A DNA stretch of 64,000 nucleotides from NCBI RefSeq assembly GCF_014646155.1, contig NZ_BMMX01000020.1, positions 46,048 through 110,047 of the forward strand. Direction: 5' to 3'. Origin of the DNA: Mangrovihabitans endophyticus. Lineage in GTDB: Bacteria; Actinomycetota; Actinomycetes; Mycobacteriales; Micromonosporaceae. Shown piece after piece: positions 60,784-64,000 of the stretch; position 1 is the stretch's first letter; the number at the start of each line of letters is the position of its first letter. The translations under genes were made by a program, and so were the position numbers. The notes beneath the pieces were generated by a model. It was not told where the DNA came from. It saw only the letters and a program-made list of their open reading frames with translations, and did not search any database.

Positions 60784-61410
60784 ATGAGTGAGCGTGGCAT
60801 GGTCGACATGTGGTTCGACCCGATTTGTCCTTGGGCGTGGATGACCTCCCGATGGCTGCTGGAGGTCGAGCAAGTGCGTCCGCTGGACGTGCGCTTCAAC
60901 GTGATGAGCCTGTCGGTGCTGAACGAGGGCCGTGACCTGCCGGAGCATTACCAGGCGCTGATGACGCACGGCTGGGGTCCGGTGCGGGTGTGCATGGCCG
61001 CGGCCGAAGCGGCCGGTCCGGGCGTCCTGCGCGACCTGTACACCGCCCTGGGCACCCGGATCCACCTGCAGAAGTACGAGCTCGACGAGAAGTTGTACCG
61101 GGAAGCGCTGACCGAGTGCGGGCTCGACCCGGCACTCGCCGACGCGGCTGGCAGCGACGCCTGGGACGAGGCGCTGCGGGCCAGCCACGATGCGGGAATG
61201 AAGCCGGTCGGCACCGATGTCGGCACGCCGGTGATCCACGCGCCGGGGCCGCAGGAGGGGCAGACGGTGGCGTTCTTCGGGCCGGTGGTGACGCCGGCGC
61301 CCAAGGGTGAGGCCGCGGGCAAGCTCTGGGACGGCGTGGTGCTGGTCTCCGCAACGCCGGGTTTCTACGAGCTCAAGCGGTCCCGCGAGGTGGGGCCGAT
61401 CTTCGACTGA
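60784..61410 (+). CDS. Mycothiol-dependent nitroreductase-type DsbA-fold protein (Rv2466c family)
   Basis: A 208-residue thioredoxin-fold oxidoreductase. The start VDMWFDPICPWAWMTSRWLLEVEQVR and later LNEGRDLPEHYQALM, GTDVGTPVIH and FFGPVVTPAPKGEAAGKLWD match Mycobacterium tuberculosis Rv2466c. The active site reads CPWA where Rv2466c has CPWC, so it lacks the resolving cysteine and would act through a mixed disulfide with mycothiol. ATG 60784. It supports mycothiol as the organism's main thiol. Confidence 0.88.
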   Translation: MSERGMVDMWFDPICPWAWMTSRWLLEVEQVRPLDVRFNVMSLSVLNEGRDLPEHYQALMTHGWGPVRVCMAAAEAAGPGVLRDLYTALGTRIHLQKYELDEKLYREALTECGLDPALADAAGSDAWDEALRASHDAGMKPVGTDVGTPVIHAPGPQEGQTVAFFGPVVTPAPKGEAAGKLWDGVVLVSATPGFYELKRSREVGPIFD

Positions 61411-61417
61411 TCCCCGG

Positions 61418-61479
61418 GCAACGAGGGCTCCGTCGCCGGCAACGAGGCCGCATCCCTAGCAACGAGGGCTGCGCGGCGG
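61418..61479 (+). repeat. Three 20-21-bp repeats downstream of the oxidoreductase
   Basis: GCAACGAGG begins units at 61418, 61439 and 61459; units 1 and 3 share GCAACGAGGGCT. The last unit pairs with CGTTGG at about 61481-61486. It is intergenic, 8 bases after the upstream stop. Confidence 0.7.
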
Positions 61480-61521
61480 TCGTTGGCATGGGTGAGAGCC
61501 CATCACGACGGGGGAGCGGCC

Positions 61522-61779
61522 ATGCCCGACAGCGAAACCAGCGCCCTGCACACCATCGCGGTGCACAGCCAGACCTGGCCCGATCCGGCGTTGGCGGGCA
61601 TGGTCGCGCCCCCGGTGGTGGTGACCAGCGTGCCCGTCGTCGTTCCCGGACCGCCGGCCGCCGGAACCGCCACCGCAACCACGGCCACGGACGGCCCGGC
61701 GGCCCGGTGGCGGCGGCAGCAGATGGCCTGGGCCCGGGGCAACATGCCCGTCGGACGGCACCGTCGTGCCACCCGGTAG
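61522..61779 (+). CDS. Small hypothetical protein
   Basis: An 85-residue protein with a strong ribosome site (GGGGGAG, five bases before the ATG). The first half is Thr/Ala/Val-rich with a short hydrophobic run (PPVVVTSVPVVVPGPP), the end is basic (RWRRQQMAWARGNMPVGRHRRATR). No family recognised. It ends 10 bases before the DUF1015 gene, consistent with co-transcription. Confidence 0.5.
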   Translation: MPDSETSALHTIAVHSQTWPDPALAGMVAPPVVVTSVPVVVPGPPAAGTATATTATDGPAARWRRQQMAWARGNMPVGRHRRATR

Positions 61780-61789
61780 GTTTCCCGGC

Positions 61790-62980
61790 ATGACGGTCGT
61801 GCACCCGATAACCCGAGCCTGGATCACCACGGGCGGCACCGGCGCCCAGAACTACGACGAGTTCGCCGACGACGCGGAGATCACCGCCATCATCGAGGCC
61901 AATCCGCGCAGCGCATTGGCGATCGAGATGCCGCACCGGGCGCCCGGCTCCGCCGGCAAGTCCTTCCTCGACGCGCTTCCGGACGCCGTCGCGCGGCTGG
62001 CCGATGCGCGGGCCGACGGCAGTTACACCCCGGCCGACCAGGTGGTGGTGCTCTACCGCATCACCGCCCCGGGGGAACCCGCCGCGTACGGCCTGTGGGC
62101 GATGGTGGACACCGACCAGATCTCCGCGCAGGCCGGAGAGCCAGGTCTGGTGATCCGCAACGAGGACGTGTTCATCGCCAAGGTGCGCGAGCGGGTGGCG
62201 CTGGCCGACTCGTTGGGCGCCCTGCTGTCTCCGGTGCTGCTGCTGCAGACCGGCCGCGGCGACGACCTGCACGCCGCCTTGGCGGAGGCCGCCGACGCGG
62301 CGGGCGCTCCGGCAGCCACCGACCTCGACCAGAGTGGCCGCACGCACGCCGTGTGGGTGGTCGGCCCGGGGCCGCTGCAGGACCGGCTCACCGAGCTGGC
62401 GGGCGGCGGCGAACTGGTGGTGGCCGACGGCAACCACCGCAGCCTGGCCGCGCAGACCGGGAACCTGCCGCGCTTCCTGGCGGTGGTGACCACGCCCGGG
62501 TCGATCGCGATCCAGCCGTACAACCGCCTGGTCAGTGAGGTTCCGGTGGCCGACCTGGCCGCGGCGATGACCGCGGCGGGCGCGCAGGTCGAGGAACTGG
62601 ACCGTCCCGCGGAAGTGCCGACCAAGGGCACCGTCGAGCTGTACGCGGCGGGCCGCTCGTACGCGGTGCGTCTGCCCCACGCCGAGGGTGCGCCGGCCGT
62701 GGAGAACCTCGACCACGCCCTGGTCGAGCGGGTGTTGCTGGGCGCCGCGCTGGACCTGGATCCCGGTGACAAACGGATCGCCTACGTGGGCGGCGACTAC
62801 CCGGCGTCCTGGTTGCGTGGCGAGGTCGACGCCGGCCGGGCGGAACTGGCCGTGCTTGTCGCGCCGGTGACCGTGGACGATTTCGTGACGGTGAACCTGG
62901 AACGCCAGAAGCTGCCCCGCAAGAGCACCTGGTTCACCCCCAAGGCCCGGGCCGGACTGGTCCTGGCCGAGCTGGCCTGA
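61790..62980 (+). CDS. DUF1015-family protein
   Basis: A 396-residue protein of the DUF1015 family: MTVVHPITRAWITT, then a conserved core including VVADGNHRSLAAQT (usually DGHHR-like), and SVLQRVLLG-type VEHLDHALVERVLLG near residue 310. ATG 61790. DUF1015 genes are often found with serA/serC, but the only serA here is far away; the activity is unknown. Its stop codon overlaps the start of the next gene by one base (TGATG). Confidence 0.82.
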   Translation: MTVVHPITRAWITTGGTGAQNYDEFADDAEITAIIEANPRSALAIEMPHRAPGSAGKSFLDALPDAVARLADARADGSYTPADQVVVLYRITAPGEPAAYGLWAMVDTDQISAQAGEPGLVIRNEDVFIAKVRERVALADSLGALLSPVLLLQTGRGDDLHAALAEAADAAGAPAATDLDQSGRTHAVWVVGPGPLQDRLTELAGGGELVVADGNHRSLAAQTGNLPRFLAVVTTPGSIAIQPYNRLVSEVPVADLAAAMTAAGAQVEELDRPAEVPTKGTVELYAAGRSYAVRLPHAEGAPAVENLDHALVERVLLGAALDLDPGDKRIAYVGGDYPASWLRGEVDAGRAELAVLVAPVTVDDFVTVNLERQKLPRKSTWFTPKARAGLVLAELA

Positions 62981-63894
62981 TGCTGCATCCGCAGGTGACG
63001 GCCGCCGCGGGCATCCGGCGGCGGCCGTCCGGGGAGACGCTCGCCGCGGACCCGCTCACCCAGTTGCGGTTCGTGCGCGAGGCCATGGAGGAGGCCAACG
63101 AGGCGGAGAGCGGCCCGGCGCTCCCCCTGCCGGTGGTGGCCGACGTGGAGGCCGACGGCGTGCCGTGCCGGCTGTACGCCAAGTCGGTGAACGCCCCGGT
63201 CTTCGTCTACGCGCACGGCGGCGGCTGGTGTTACGGCAGCATCGAGACCGTCGACCGGTTCTGCCGCCGGGTGGCCGATCGTTCCGGGTGCGCGGTGCTG
63301 TCGGTCGGATATCGCCTCGCTCCCGAGCATCCGTTTCCGGCCCCGCTGGAGGACGTCGAGACCGTGCTCCGGTACGTGCGCAGGGAGGGCGCAGCGCTGG
63401 GCGTGGACCCGGCGCGGCTGGCGATCGGCGGGGACAGCGCGGGCGCGCATCTGGCCACCATCGCGGCGCGGCGGCAGCGCGACGCCGTCACGCCGGTGGA
63501 CTACCAGGTGCTGATCTATCCGGTGATCGATCCGATGCTCGCCTCCGAGTCGTACGCCGAACTGGGCGAATACGGCCTGGACCGGGCGTCGATGAAGCTG
63601 GCCTGGGACGCCTTCGTGCCCGACGCGAGCCTGCGGTTCAGCCCCGATGTGGCGCCGCTGGCGGCCGACCTGTCCGGCATGCCGGCCACGCTGATCATCA
63701 CCGCGGAGTACGACGTGCTGCGGGACGAGGGCGCGGACTACGCCGACGCGCTGCTGTCCGCCGGGGTGCCGGTCGTGCATGTGCGGTACGCCGGGGTCAA
63801 TCACGGCTTCGCGCGCAAACTGGCCGTGATCGACGCCGCCCGCACGGCGACCGACCAGGTGGCGTCGGCCCTTCGCGGCGCGCTCACGTTCTGA
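62980..63894 (+). CDS. Hormone-sensitive-lipase-type alpha/beta hydrolase
   Basis: A 304-residue esterase. Oxyanion motif YAHGGGWCYGS (about 78-88), nucleophile in IGGDSAGAHLA (Ser about 154), Asp near EYDVLRDEG and His in VNHGFARK. Cytoplasmic, no signal peptide. It prefers short acyl esters in relatives; the natural substrate is unknown. Coupled to the DUF1015 gene by a TGATG overlap. Confidence 0.9.
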   Translation: MLHPQVTAAAGIRRRPSGETLAADPLTQLRFVREAMEEANEAESGPALPLPVVADVEADGVPCRLYAKSVNAPVFVYAHGGGWCYGSIETVDRFCRRVADRSGCAVLSVGYRLAPEHPFPAPLEDVETVLRYVRREGAALGVDPARLAIGGDSAGAHLATIAARRQRDAVTPVDYQVLIYPVIDPMLASESYAELGEYGLDRASMKLAWDAFVPDASLRFSPDVAPLAADLSGMPATLIITAEYDVLRDEGADYADALLSAGVPVVHVRYAGVNHGFARKLAVIDAARTATDQVASALRGALTF

Positions 63895-63947
63895 TCACTC
63901 GTGCGACACAAGCACACCGATAGCTGAGAGACATCCCAGGAGCTTGA

Positions 63948-64000
63948 ATGTCAAGCAGCGGCCTCGATGAGGTGAGACGACCAGGCGGTCGCCTCGTCGT
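63948..64000 (+). CDS. Start of a truncated gene at the window edge
   Basis: AGGAG at 63938-63942 lies five bases before ATG 63948; the frame stays open to the window end (MSSSGLDEVRRPGGRLVV). Too short to identify. Confidence 0.45.
   Translation, partial: MSSSGLDEVRRPGGRLV

Overview
The window is high-GC, actinobacterial chromosomal DNA with many GTG starts, coding density near 90% and frequent ATGA/GTGA stop-start overlaps. The gene set (a CPWA thioredoxin-fold enzyme of the mycothiol nitroreductase family, truncated haemoglobin O, class F-like sortase, EttA, OtsA, Rv2231c-type CobC, LigB-type ATP ligase, HTH/NB-ARC/TPR regulator) fits a filamentous actinomycete. Micromonosporaceae (Actinoplanes/Micromonospora-like) is my inference; no rRNA or marker gene proves it. 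I see no prophage, insertion sequence or CRISPR array, so most of the window reads as chromosome core plus lineage-specific genes.

Layout: 0.2-9.4 kb holds an orphan LuxR-type response regulator, a membrane-anchored protein, serA, a phosphotransferase, a Wzy-like membrane protein, and two regulator/enzyme pairs (methyltransferase with HxlR; MmyB-type XRE regulator with an SDR). 9.4-12.9 kb holds a large secreted SGNH esterase with FG-GAP repeats behind an AT-rich patch, then a VapBC toxin-antitoxin pair with a 32-bp dyad operator. 13-18 kb (minus) is an alr-ddl-histidine kinase-response regulator block plus an AraC/GyrI regulator, then a decayed secreted-protein gene and tRNA-Arg(UCU). 19.9-28.4 kb has an SSB paralogue, cobD-cobQ, a kinase, an M48 protease, an M20 peptidase and a flavin monooxygenase. 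28.4-33.7 kb has serS, LigB, an unusual repeat-filled convergent spacer, and a SURF1 pair. 33.8-41.5 kb has cobB, a class A penicillin-binding protein, and cobC-cobT-cobA/cysG. 41.5-64 kb is housekeeping and hypothetical: regulator, otsA, ettA, glbO/MFS, MscS, HNH, a sortase pair, pepN, mycothiol-linked oxidoreductase, DUF1015, esterase.

Functional themes: late cobalamin steps are spread over three loci (cobD-cobQ; cobB; cobC-cobT-cobA), without the ring-contraction genes. Cell-envelope functions recur (alr, ddl, penicillin-binding protein, sortase, Wzy-like protein, MscS). The most unusual items are a CobB whose amidotransferase Cys and His both appear lost, the convergent spacer after LigB (a pentanucleotide satellite, two palindromic elements and a 16-bp G-rich satellite), and the VapBC operator that overlaps the start codon. 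Short in-phase tandem repeats of 15-21 bp occur repeatedly at gene ends or promoters.
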